A stretch of DNA of 36,780 bases from a virus: IMG/VR virus record IMGVR_UViG_3300044825_001963, positions 1-36,780 of that record. One strand, written 5' to 3'. Shown here one piece after another: positions 1 to 7,830 of this stretch. The notes below the pieces were generated by a model. That model was not told the DNA's origin. It was given only the letters and a program-made list of their open reading frames with translations, and searched no databases. A program made the position numbers and the translations under genes. Each line of letters begins with the position of its first letter. Within the stretch, counting starts at the first letter, position 1.

Positions 1-93
1 CAGATGGGGGATGAAAGCCACATCCAGAACTCCATCGACAGTATCCTGACGCTACTCGCCACCACCAAGTACAAGCTCGTCAATCTGGCGTAG
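1..93 (+). CDS. C-terminal fragment of a phage structural-region protein (cut by window edge)
   Basis: Frame 1 is open from the first base and ends at TAG (91-93), giving the last 30 residues of a protein ending in KYKLVNLA. The next gene's AGGAGG ribosome site overlaps this stop, so the two are in one operon. Upstream of a tail-hub gene one would expect a tail adaptor or head-tail connector, but the fragment is too short to assign. Confidence 0.6.
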   Translation, partial: QMGDESHIQNSIDSILTLLATTKYKLVNLA

Positions 94-101
94 GAGGCCA
101 A

Positions 102-422
102 GTGTCGTTTCTCAAGAAGATCAAGTCGGTATTCTCTCCCTCCAAGCTGCACCGTGTGAAGGGTGTTGTCGGGTCTGTGTACCCGATTGTAGAGTTCGTC
201 GCCAAGATGACTCCCACCCGCGCCGATGATGAGATCCTTCAGTGTGCCAATATGCTTGGTGTCCGCGACTTCCTTTACTCCACCCCGGAGAACACTGGGA
301 CGGCGCTGAAGGAAGTTGCCATCAAGGCGGCGCAGAAGAAGTTCAAAGATGTTCCGGTCGAGGTCTTGGCTCGTGCGGTTGAAGCCGCTTACCAGCAGAT
401 GAAGGCCAAAGACTCTCTCTAA
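102..422 (+). CDS. Small virion-region protein, unknown function
   Basis: 106 residues starting at GTG. AGGAGG at 92-97, overlapping the previous stop, decides the start. The N-terminus is basic (SFLKKIKSVFSPSKLHRVKG) and the rest looks helical, without signal peptide, membrane segment or recognisable motif. It lies between an upstream structural gene and the tail-hub gene, with its stop immediately followed by the next gene's AAGGAG. That placement suggests a small connector or assembly protein; this is inference from position only. Confidence 0.7.
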   Translation: MSFLKKIKSVFSPSKLHRVKGVVGSVYPIVEFVAKMTPTRADDEILQCANMLGVRDFLYSTPENTGTALKEVAIKAAQKKFKDVPVEVLARAVEAAYQQMKAKDSL

Positions 423-436
423 GGAGTTGGTGGCAC

Positions 437-2302
437 ATGCCGCTTATCAAGATTCAGCCAAGGCAGGGTATCGTCAAAGATCTTACCAATTACTCGAACG
501 AGGGTGGTTGGTACGACTCTGACAAGGTGCGCTTCCGTCTTGGGTTCCCAGAGCAGATCGGCGGGTGGGTGAAGTACATCTCTTCCACCTTTATGGGGAC
601 GTGCCGCAGTTTGCATCAGTGGTTCACGCTGAGCCTGAATACATATCTTGGTATCGGCACTCATCTCAAGTTCTACGTTGAGACTGGTAGCACGATATAC
701 GACATCACACCTCTCCGTAGAACGGTCACGCTGAACAATCCCTTCGAGACGGTTGCCACCGGAAGCAAGTATCTGTACGTCAACGACACGTCGAACGGTG
801 TTGTGTTGAACGACTTCGTCACCTTCTCCGGCGCAACGACATTCGATACGGTCTTCACTGCGGCGCTGTTGAACGCTGAGTTTCAGGTTGTCGAGGTTGT
901 AGGCGCGAATCAATACAAGATTCTTGTGAGTGGCGCTGCGTCTGGAGCAAGTGCTGGCGGCGTGACTGGCGGCGGGGCTACTGTATCCGCTGCCTACCAG
1001 ATCAATGTGGGCCTGGACAGTCAGGTGTTTGGCGGTGGGTGGGGCGCTGGTCCTTGGGGTCGTGGAACCTGGGGGTCGGCCTACGGTGTCGGCATTCCTT
1101 CCCAGCAGATTCGGCTGTGGTCTCAGGACAACTACGGCGAAGACCTGATCATGAATGTTCGAGGTGGTGGCGTCTACTTCTGGACCACCTCTGGCGCAAA
1201 CCCAACTGGGTCTCGCGCCGTTGAACTCTCTTCCATCTCCGGCGCAAACCAGTGTCCGATTGTCGCCAACAAGATCCTCGTCAGCGACATTGATCGGCAT
1301 GTGATCGCTATTGGCCCCAACCCTGTGTACGGCACAACGCAGGATCCACTGCTTGTTCGCTGGTCGTCGCAGGAAGACTACCTGGACTGGGAACCTCGTA
1401 CGGACAACACTGCTGGCGACTTCAGGATCTCCAGTGGTTCCGAGATTATTGGTTGCCACGAGACGCAACAGCAGATCGTCGTGTGGACTGATGTCAGCAC
1501 GCATGTCATGGCGTTCAGTGGTCCTCCGTACACCTTCTCCTTCAATCAAGTCAGCGATGCTGCCTCGATCATCTCTCCCAATGCTGCTGTCGATGCTCGA
1601 AGTGTTGTGTTCTGGATGGACGTAAACAACTTCTACCAGTACTCCGGCTCTATTCAGATCCTGCCCTGCCCGGTTCGCGATCACATCTTCAAGGACATCA
1701 ACCTCCAGCAGCGGTACAAGGTCTTCGCTGGGGTGAACTCCCTGTACAACGAAGTGTTCTGGTTCTATCCCTCCGCTGCGTCGAATGACGTAGATAGATA
1801 CGTTATCTACAACTATGATGAGCAGGTATGGTCTATTGGCACGCTGAATAGAACTGCTTGGCTCGATGCTAGCTACGACACCTATCCCGTGGCGACTAGC
1901 AGAATCCCTGATCCCGCCGAGGGCGAGAATACCAGCGGCTACATCTACCAGCACGAGACTGGATACGACGATGACGGCAATCCCATGTCTTCGTATGTGG
2001 AGTCCAGCGATATCGACATCGATGACGGAGAACAGTTCTCGTTCGTCAGCCGCGTACTGCCTGACGTTATGTTCCGTGGAACGTCCGACACTCCATCCAT
2101 CAGCATGAGCTTCAAGTACCGGAACTACCCGATGGAGTCGTTCAAGAACGGGCCCACCGTCACAGTCACCAACGGCGATACCCAGAAAGGGATTCGCATG
2201 CGGGGTCGGCAGATGGCCTTCAGGATCTCTTCGGACGGCACCCAAGTTGGATGGAGGCTTGGCTCTAACAGATTCCAGATTCAACCTGACGGTATGAAGT
2301 AA
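437..2302 (+). CDS. Tail hub/nozzle structural protein (P22 gp10 / T7 gp12-like)
   Basis: 621 residues, ATG preceded by AAGGAG at 421-426. The opening resembles a podovirus tail protein family: a PxxGIVKD element, a Y/N-rich EGGWYDSDKVRFR element and FPEQIGGW within the first 45 residues. The body is rich in W, Y, G and short beta-like segments, with a glycine/tryptophan-rich patch around residues 198-213, as expected for a beta-propeller-like tube or nozzle subunit. It sits between connector-type and ejection-type genes, the usual place for a tail hub. The family assignment is from memory of motif and synteny, so the precise role (hub, nozzle or DNA-stabilising plug) is uncertain. A same-length open frame on the other strand is a shadow. 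Confidence 0.75.
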   Translation: MPLIKIQPRQGIVKDLTNYSNEGGWYDSDKVRFRLGFPEQIGGWVKYISSTFMGTCRSLHQWFTLSLNTYLGIGTHLKFYVETGSTIYDITPLRRTVTLNNPFETVATGSKYLYVNDTSNGVVLNDFVTFSGATTFDTVFTAALLNAEFQVVEVVGANQYKILVSGAASGASAGGVTGGGATVSAAYQINVGLDSQVFGGGWGAGPWGRGTWGSAYGVGIPSQQIRLWSQDNYGEDLIMNVRGGGVYFWTTSGANPTGSRAVELSSISGANQCPIVANKILVSDIDRHVIAIGPNPVYGTTQDPLLVRWSSQEDYLDWEPRTDNTAGDFRISSGSEIIGCHETQQQIVVWTDVSTHVMAFSGPPYTFSFNQVSDAASIISPNAAVDARSVVFWMDVNNFYQYSGSIQILPCPVRDHIFKDINLQQRYKVFAGVNSLYNEVFWFYPSAASNDVDRYVIYNYDEQVWSIGTLNRTAWLDASYDTYPVATSRIPDPAEGENTSGYIYQHETGYDDDGNPMSSYVESSDIDIDDGEQFSFVSRVLPDVMFRGTSDTPSISMSFKYRNYPMESFKNGPTVTVTNGDTQKGIRMRGRQMAFRISSDGTQVGWRLGSNRFQIQPDGMK

Positions 2303-2318
2303 TTCAAAGTGTGATCAA

Positions 2319-2618
2319 GTGAACAGAAAAACACCAAGACAACTCATACCTACAGCGCCTTCTGAATACAAGAAGGAGTATCTGGATCTCGTTGTTCGCG
2401 CCGTCAATCTATTCGTTGGTGATGCTGTCAATCCCGGCGACATGGTTGGAAGTTCGCTTCAGCTCATCAACCCACCCGGGTCTGGCTACGGTCTGAAGCC
2501 AGGATCGGTTTTCGTTGATGGTGACGGCTTTCTGAAAATGGTTAGATTAGGAGACGTATACGCTCCCACCAATCTGATCCGTGTCAAACTGGGATCGGTT
2601 ACGGTATCAATCACATGA
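2319..2618 (+). CDS. Small virion-region protein, unknown function
   Basis: 99 residues from GTG at 2319. The ribosome site is weak, so the start is uncertain. The N-terminus is polar; the C-terminal half is beta-like (LKPGSVFVDGDGFLKMVRLGDVY), which could be a small beta-barrel decoration or tail-accessory protein. The stop overlaps the next gene's ATG (ATGA at 2615), indicating translational coupling within the late operon. No family recognised. Confidence 0.65.
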   Translation: MNRKTPRQLIPTAPSEYKKEYLDLVVRAVNLFVGDAVNPGDMVGSSLQLINPPGSGYGLKPGSVFVDGDGFLKMVRLGDVYAPTNLIRVKLGSVTVSIT

Positions 2619-3697
2619 AGAATAAAGGTATCGGCGCTCTCGCAGAGCAGGTTGCATCCAAGGGTCGCGGCGGCGACTCCATCCTCATGCACATCCAGCC
2701 GGAAGAGCTTGCGGGTATCGCGGCGCTTCTGGGCCAGGATCTGACGATCAACCCCGAGACAGGCCTACCAGAGGCGTGGTCGTGGAAGAAGTTCCTAGGA
2801 GCGATTGGCCTGGGCGCCGCAGCAGTTGGATTGGCGGTTGGGACTGGTGGGGCCGGGGGTGGCTTAAGTGCAAAACTAGCCGCACTTGCTGGAAAAATCG
2901 GGCTTGGCGCGGGCGTCAAGGCTGGAGCCGCAAGCGGACTTGCTAAGTTTGCTGGGTCTGTTGCTGTTCCTGCTTTGATCGCCAGCTCTGCGTCTCAAGG
3001 CATTGGTTCGTTTATGCCTGACAAAAACAAGCAGAGCCAGCAAGCTCTCGACCAAATGCAACAATACGTTGACGAGAGGAATCGCCAACAGATGCAGAAG
3101 ATGGTCTTCCCCTTGCTCCGGCAGATCAACCTGTATCAACCCACTCCTCAAGAACAGCAAGCCCAGCCTCCTATCGGCGCTGGCGGTATTGCTTCCGCCA
3201 TCCAGACGAATACTCCCGGCTACGCCGAGGGTGGGCAACTAGAGCCTGAAGAAGAGAAGGCGCAGCAGATCATTCGGGATGCGATGGATGCGATCCGTGG
3301 AGAGGGTGATGACCCTGAATCGGCGCTCAACACCTACCTTGCTTACTACGGCAAGGATGCCCTTCAAGACCTGTACAAGCGCATGAGCGGTGAGGAAGAA
3401 GGGGAAGAAGAGGGCGAGGAGCAGGAAGATTACCCCAAGGCCGAGGGCATGGTAAAGGGCCCCGGCAATGGAATGGATGACATGGCGACTGCTCGTATGG
3501 CGCAAGGTGGTCAAAAGGTTCTCCTGTCGAACGATGAATTCATTATCCCCGCCGATGTTGTGTCTGGCTTGGGAGATGGCAGCAGTGAAGCTGGTGCTAG
3601 GAAATTATACGCCATGATGGACCGAGTTCGCATGGATCGTACTGGCACCAACAAGCAACCCGGAAAGATCAAAGATGGCAGGGTACTTCCTGCGTAG
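2615..3697 (+). CDS. Virion protein with Gly/Ala-rich hydrophobic segment, probable ejection/tail protein
   Basis: 360 residues, ATG overlapping the previous stop. After a PEAWSWKKFLGAIG element (about residue 51) come Gly/Ala-rich hydrophobic stretches up to about residue 130, of the kind that can insert in a membrane. Then follow a Q-rich region, an acidic Glu run near 260-277, and a C-terminal module with SNDEFIIPADVVSGLG and a basic MMDRVRMDRTGT element. That C-terminal module recurs in small structural proteins of many podo- and siphoviruses. The context, just after the tail hub and before the large ejection proteins, supports a role in the tail or injected material. The exact role is unknown. 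Confidence 0.75.
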   Translation: MKNKGIGALAEQVASKGRGGDSILMHIQPEELAGIAALLGQDLTINPETGLPEAWSWKKFLGAIGLGAAAVGLAVGTGGAGGGLSAKLAALAGKIGLGAGVKAGAASGLAKFAGSVAVPALIASSASQGIGSFMPDKNKQSQQALDQMQQYVDERNRQQMQKMVFPLLRQINLYQPTPQEQQAQPPIGAGGIASAIQTNTPGYAEGGQLEPEEEKAQQIIRDAMDAIRGEGDDPESALNTYLAYYGKDALQDLYKRMSGEEEGEEEGEEQEDYPKAEGMVKGPGNGMDDMATARMAQGGQKVLLSNDEFIIPADVVSGLGDGSSEAGARKLYAMMDRVRMDRTGTNKQPGKIKDGRVLPA

Positions 3698-3706
3698 GAG
3701 ATAGTG

Positions 3707-6541
3707 ATGGCTGAACCTCTTAGCTCTGCGGTACAGATTCAGGATGTACCTGAGTGGATTAAACCCTACAGGAACTCGCTCCTTAACGCTGCGTTTGCGT
3801 CTGTATTCACCCCCGAATACATGAAGCAGTACCTTCCCAATGCTACGTTCTGGAACGCAACGACCCAAGGCGGTGGCGCTGGGGCCGCACCTCCTCCTGC
3901 TGCTGCTCCTGGTGGAACCACTGCTGGTGGTCCGGATACGCGAACCGATGTGGTCGCGCCGACTGAGACAGACAAGAGTGGGATTGCTGGAGCCTTGGCC
4001 CCGAGAACTCCCAAGATGCTTGGTCTCGTGTGGGATGCGAAGACTCGCACCTGGGTGCCGGAAAAGTACAAGGAAGTAGTCACCACCATGGCGGAAGGTG
4101 GCTCTCTGGCGAAGCAGGTGGCCGAGCAGTATGAGAGCATTCGCCGCAACGCTCCGCTCGTTCTCGGTCAGGATGCAATTGCGCCGGAAGAGTTTGCGGA
4201 TATCGTCAATCGATCCTTGGTTGGTGGCGTAACGTATCCCGAGCGGACTGGCCCATTTGGAAATACCTCTCCTTCTGCGCCGACTTCTTCATGGACTGTT
4301 GGGTCTAATATTGGATCCGGTGTTGGCAGATACGCTCCCCCGCCCAATCTCATTCCCACTCCGGCTGCTCCTGCCCCAGTTCCTGGCGGAACGAACTGGA
4401 TGTCTGGGCTCAGTGCCCCGACCCCTACTCGGCAGGCGCCGACTCAACCCGGCAGACCAGATGTATCCGGCGCTCCTCCTATTGGAACCTCTGCCTCCGC
4501 TGCTGTCCTTCCTCAGACTGTTGCTGGATTCGCTGGCACGACTCCTGAGAATCGCGGCGCTGGTGGATACAACCCGGCGCAGTATGCGACTGATGAGCAG
4601 GCCCGTGGTCTTGCGTCCTTGCTGGGTGGAACTGTTTCCAGCACCAATCCGGTTGGGCCAATCGCTCCTCCTCCTCAGAACTTGATTGGCTTCGGTGGGC
4701 AGGATGCTCTCAATGCTGGTCTGGTTCAGCAAATGCTGGGTCCGATCACTGTCGATGGAACCTCTCGCGCCAGAACTCCCAGTGAGATGACTTCTTCCCT
4801 TGCGATGCTCAAGGACGAGATCTCCCGGAGTGGCGGGGATACTTCTCAGATTGATGCGTTGATCGCGAAGAACAATGCAGCCTACGCCTCTGGCGCTTCG
4901 ACTCCTGGATTTGCTGTCGGCGGGTCTCTCGCTCAGTTTGAGATTGGCGAAGATGGCAAGGTCAAGAACTACCGCAAAGGTGGTGCTATCCGTCGAGTAG
5001 ACGGCGGTCCTACTGGAGTTGGAACTGGCGCTGGCACCACGCCAGCCGGAACTCCATTCACAGGTCCGAATGTCCTTGGATTCGGCACGGCGCAGACTCC
5101 TTCTGCTGGCGGGTTTGGCGGAAGTGGCGGCGTGTCTTCGCTCTTCTCTTCCGTCAATCCGAACGTCTCCTCGCAGAACTTGTTCAACCCTCCTCCTGTC
5201 TACGGTGGGCAGCGAGTGCTTGGCTTCGGCCAGAACTTCGGCCAGTACACCCCGGGAATGGGCTTCACCTCCAGCCGCATGACGACTGGCGCTCTCTCTG
5301 GACTTGAGAACCTACCCAGCATCTTCAAGCAGTACGATGTTGCTGGAACTGGCGGCGCTCCTGGCTACAGCTACACGGCAATCGATCCCAACACCGACTT
5401 CGGCAAGGGCCTGTCCAATATCAATTGGGCTACTGACATTGCTGGAGTGGGCGCTGGATCTGGCCTCGATCTCCTGCGTCAGGTTGGCCTTGGGCCTGAG
5501 GCAACGCAGCAACAGCCTCAGCAGAGCTATCTGATGGGATTGATGCCGAGCATTCAGCAGATGGGATTCCGCTCTCCCATCTCTGTCAATCCTCTCACCG
5601 CGCCGACACTGGAAGCTCCCACTGGAGTATCCGCTGGGCAGACTCAGGTTGGCGAGTTCGGCGCTCCCACTGTTGAGAAGTACATGTCTCCGTATCAGCA
5701 GGCTGTTACCGAGGCGCAGAAGCGTGAAGCCGTTCGTCAGGCGAACATGCAGCGTGCCTCCCGATCTGCTGCTGCTGTACGCGCTGGTGCGTTCGGTGGG
5801 TCTCGTCAGGCTGTACAGGAAGGCATGGCCGAAGAAGCACTCCAGCGTCAGTTGGGTGACATCGAGGCTGTCGGTAGACAGAAAGCATTTGAAGGGGCGC
5901 AGGCTCAGTTCGAGCGTGACCGTGCCGCTTCTCTTGCTTCTCAGCAGGCGAACCTTCGCGCCGCTCTCGAAGCGCAGATGGCGAATCAGCAGGCTGGCCT
6001 CACCGCTGGTCAGGCGAACTTGCAGGCTGCTCTCGGGACTCAACAGCTTGGAACTCAGGCTGGGCTGGAAGCTGCCAAGGCCTCTCAGGCTGGCGACCTC
6101 GCAACGTGGCAGATGCAGTTGGATGCGATCAAGCAGGCTTCGGCTGAACAGCAGGGCATGCGTCAGCAGGACTTCGCGAACAAGCTGGCTGCTCTGGGTC
6201 AGGTTCAGTCTGGCGCTGCGGGTCTTGCTGGGTTGGGCGGTACGATGATGAACATCCCGGCGCTTGCTCAACAGCTTGAGCTTCAGCGTCTGGCGGCACT
6301 CCAGCAGGGTGGTGGCGCTGTCGATGTCAGAACGCAGCAGGCTCTGGATCTCGCATACCAGGACTTCATCAATCAGCAGAACTTCCCGTATCAACAGATG
6401 AACTTCTTGCAGGGTATTCTGTCTGGTGTCCCGGTTGGCATGCAGTACGAAGGCGTACAGTTCCAGCGTCCGAGTGCTGGTGGGCTGACTGGCCTGCTCA
6501 CTTCTGGCGCTGGGTTGCTGTCCAACATTTACAATAAGTAA
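3707..6541 (+). CDS. Large Pro/Gly/Ala/Gln-rich virion protein, probable internal (ejection) protein
   Basis: 944 residues. A GTG lies at 3704, but AGGAG at 3696-3700 is better spaced (6 nt) for the ATG at 3707. The first 600 or so residues are low-complexity P/G/A/S/T with GG-containing repeats, such as FAVGGSLAQF and KGGAIRRVDGG. The last third has YMSPYQQAVTEAQKREA and RAGAFGGSRQAVQEGM (about residue 690), followed by a long Q/A-rich helical, coiled-coil-like region. The AFGGSR-type element is a recognisable mark of a widespread phage structural family found next to ejection proteins. The likely role is an inner-virion protein released with DNA; this is inferred from context and composition. 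Confidence 0.75.
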   Translation: MAEPLSSAVQIQDVPEWIKPYRNSLLNAAFASVFTPEYMKQYLPNATFWNATTQGGGAGAAPPPAAAPGGTTAGGPDTRTDVVAPTETDKSGIAGALAPRTPKMLGLVWDAKTRTWVPEKYKEVVTTMAEGGSLAKQVAEQYESIRRNAPLVLGQDAIAPEEFADIVNRSLVGGVTYPERTGPFGNTSPSAPTSSWTVGSNIGSGVGRYAPPPNLIPTPAAPAPVPGGTNWMSGLSAPTPTRQAPTQPGRPDVSGAPPIGTSASAAVLPQTVAGFAGTTPENRGAGGYNPAQYATDEQARGLASLLGGTVSSTNPVGPIAPPPQNLIGFGGQDALNAGLVQQMLGPITVDGTSRARTPSEMTSSLAMLKDEISRSGGDTSQIDALIAKNNAAYASGASTPGFAVGGSLAQFEIGEDGKVKNYRKGGAIRRVDGGPTGVGTGAGTTPAGTPFTGPNVLGFGTAQTPSAGGFGGSGGVSSLFSSVNPNVSSQNLFNPPPVYGGQRVLGFGQNFGQYTPGMGFTSSRMTTGALSGLENLPSIFKQYDVAGTGGAPGYSYTAIDPNTDFGKGLSNINWATDIAGVGAGSGLDLLRQVGLGPEATQQQPQQSYLMGLMPSIQQMGFRSPISVNPLTAPTLEAPTGVSAGQTQVGEFGAPTVEKYMSPYQQAVTEAQKREAVRQANMQRASRSAAAVRAGAFGGSRQAVQEGMAEEALQRQLGDIEAVGRQKAFEGAQAQFERDRAASLASQQANLRAALEAQMANQQAGLTAGQANLQAALGTQQLGTQAGLEAAKASQAGDLATWQMQLDAIKQASAEQQGMRQQDFANKLAALGQVQSGAAGLAGLGGTMMNIPALAQQLELQRLAALQQGGGAVDVRTQQALDLAYQDFINQQNFPYQQMNFLQGILSGVPVGMQYEGVQFQRPSAGGLTGLLTSGAGLLSNIYNK

Positions 6542-6552
6542 CGGTAGGCGAT

Positions 6553-7788
6553 ATGAACCTCGTAAAAGCAGCAGACGACATCAAGAACCTCTCTGATCAG
6601 CAGCTACTCTCTGCTGGTCAGAACCCTGTTATGGTCCCTCCGTATCTGGTGCTTGCCGAGATGAAGCGCCGGGAACAACTGAGGGCGCAGTACGCGAAGT
6701 CTCAACAGCAGCAGCAACAGCCGTCTGTAGCGCAGCAGGTAGCGCAGAATCTTACGCAGCCGCAGATGGGTCAGCCTCAGCAGGCCGCTCCGCAGCAACC
6801 TCCTCCTCAGGGGATTATGCAGGCAGCGCCTCCTCAGGCTATGGCAATGGCGCAGGGTGGGCATGTTGCGCGGTATGCGGAGGGAGACCTCATCACAGAT
6901 CGCGCCGAGTACATGCAGCAATTTCGACAGGGAGAAAGAACCCCGCAGGATTTTGGCGCTATCGCTGAGCAGATGCTTGGCAAGCCCGACTACTCCAAGT
7001 ACGAGGAGCTTCTTCGTCGCCAACGCCAGACGGCTGAATCAAAGAAGCCAAGCATTGGGGATGCCCTGATTGCCGCTGGTGCTGCCATTGCTGGCAATCG
7101 TGACCCCCGGGTTGGCCTAGCCAGTCTTATGGCTCAGGGTATTGGAGTTGGGTCGCAGACGTACAAGGCGGCGAAGGAGCAGCGGGAGAAGGATATCAAC
7201 GCCGCAATGATGGCAGAGATGTCTCTTGAACGAATGCGCCAGCAGGATCAAGAGAAGAAGGCTGGCATGATGTTCAACCTCATGCAGATGGACTCCGGTC
7301 AGCTTCAGACTATTGCCAACAATCTCGGCGCAAACGCTCGCACCATGTTTGAAGCTGCCAAGAATGCTGAAAGCAGACAGAAGCAAATGGAGTACGAGAC
7401 TAAGGCTCGTGAAGCGCAGCAGGCTTTCCAGATGGCGCAACAGGCTGCTGAGATCAAGTTCAAGAAGGAAGAAGGGGTTCTGAATAGAGCGGCTGACCTG
7501 AGCAGGGCTGGGATTATGGCTGGCGCGAGAAGTGGATCCGGCGCTGGCAGGGTTGACCCCGCACGGGCGGCTGCTCTCAATGCGGCAAAGGCCCAGGCTA
7601 CCAGCATTCAGAATCAGATCAACACTCTGACGAACATGATGAAAGCCGCCTCCCGCAAAGACAAGTCCTTCTATCAGCAAGAGATCCAAAAGAAGATGCG
7701 CGAGTTGGACAACATTCAAAGCGCCTTCCCTGCGATTGGTCAGATTGAAGTTGTTGATATGTTTGGCGGCTCTGATGCGGAACAATAA
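6553..7788 (+). CDS. Q-rich coiled-coil virion protein, probable internal protein
   Basis: 411 residues from ATG 6553, 12 nt after the previous stop, with a TAGG ribosome site. An N-terminal module (LSDQQLLSAGQNPVMVPPYL then AEMKRREQLRAQ) matches a family of phage structural proteins known from memory. A Gln/Pro-rich linker covers about residues 50-105, an AQGGHVARYAEGD element follows at about 106, and a charged helical region with coiled-coil character extends to about 330. It sits between two large virion proteins in the same operon. The probable role is an injected core protein analogous in position to T7 gp14/gp15; the analogy is positional, not by sequence. Confidence 0.7.
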   Translation: MNLVKAADDIKNLSDQQLLSAGQNPVMVPPYLVLAEMKRREQLRAQYAKSQQQQQQPSVAQQVAQNLTQPQMGQPQQAAPQQPPPQGIMQAAPPQAMAMAQGGHVARYAEGDLITDRAEYMQQFRQGERTPQDFGAIAEQMLGKPDYSKYEELLRRQRQTAESKKPSIGDALIAAGAAIAGNRDPRVGLASLMAQGIGVGSQTYKAAKEQREKDINAAMMAEMSLERMRQQDQEKKAGMMFNLMQMDSGQLQTIANNLGANARTMFEAAKNAESRQKQMEYETKAREAQQAFQMAQQAAEIKFKKEEGVLNRAADLSRAGIMAGARSGSGAGRVDPARAAALNAAKAQATSIQNQINTLTNMMKAASRKDKSFYQQEIQKKMRELDNIQSAFPAIGQIEVVDMFGGSDAEQ

Positions 7789-7830
7789 GAACAAGAGCGC
7801 ATCGTCGCGCCACTGACCCAAGGAAGGCAA

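Noticed and set aside
419-2284. 621-codon open frame on the reverse strand opposite the tail-hub gene
   Set aside because: Mirror of a real gene in the antisense frame; composition is unlike a folded protein, no ribosome site, and the rightward frame has family motifs.
5312-6394. 360-codon reverse frame inside the large Q/A-rich virion gene
   Set aside because: Leu/Ser/Arg-rich shadow created by GCTGCTGCT-like codons of the sense gene.
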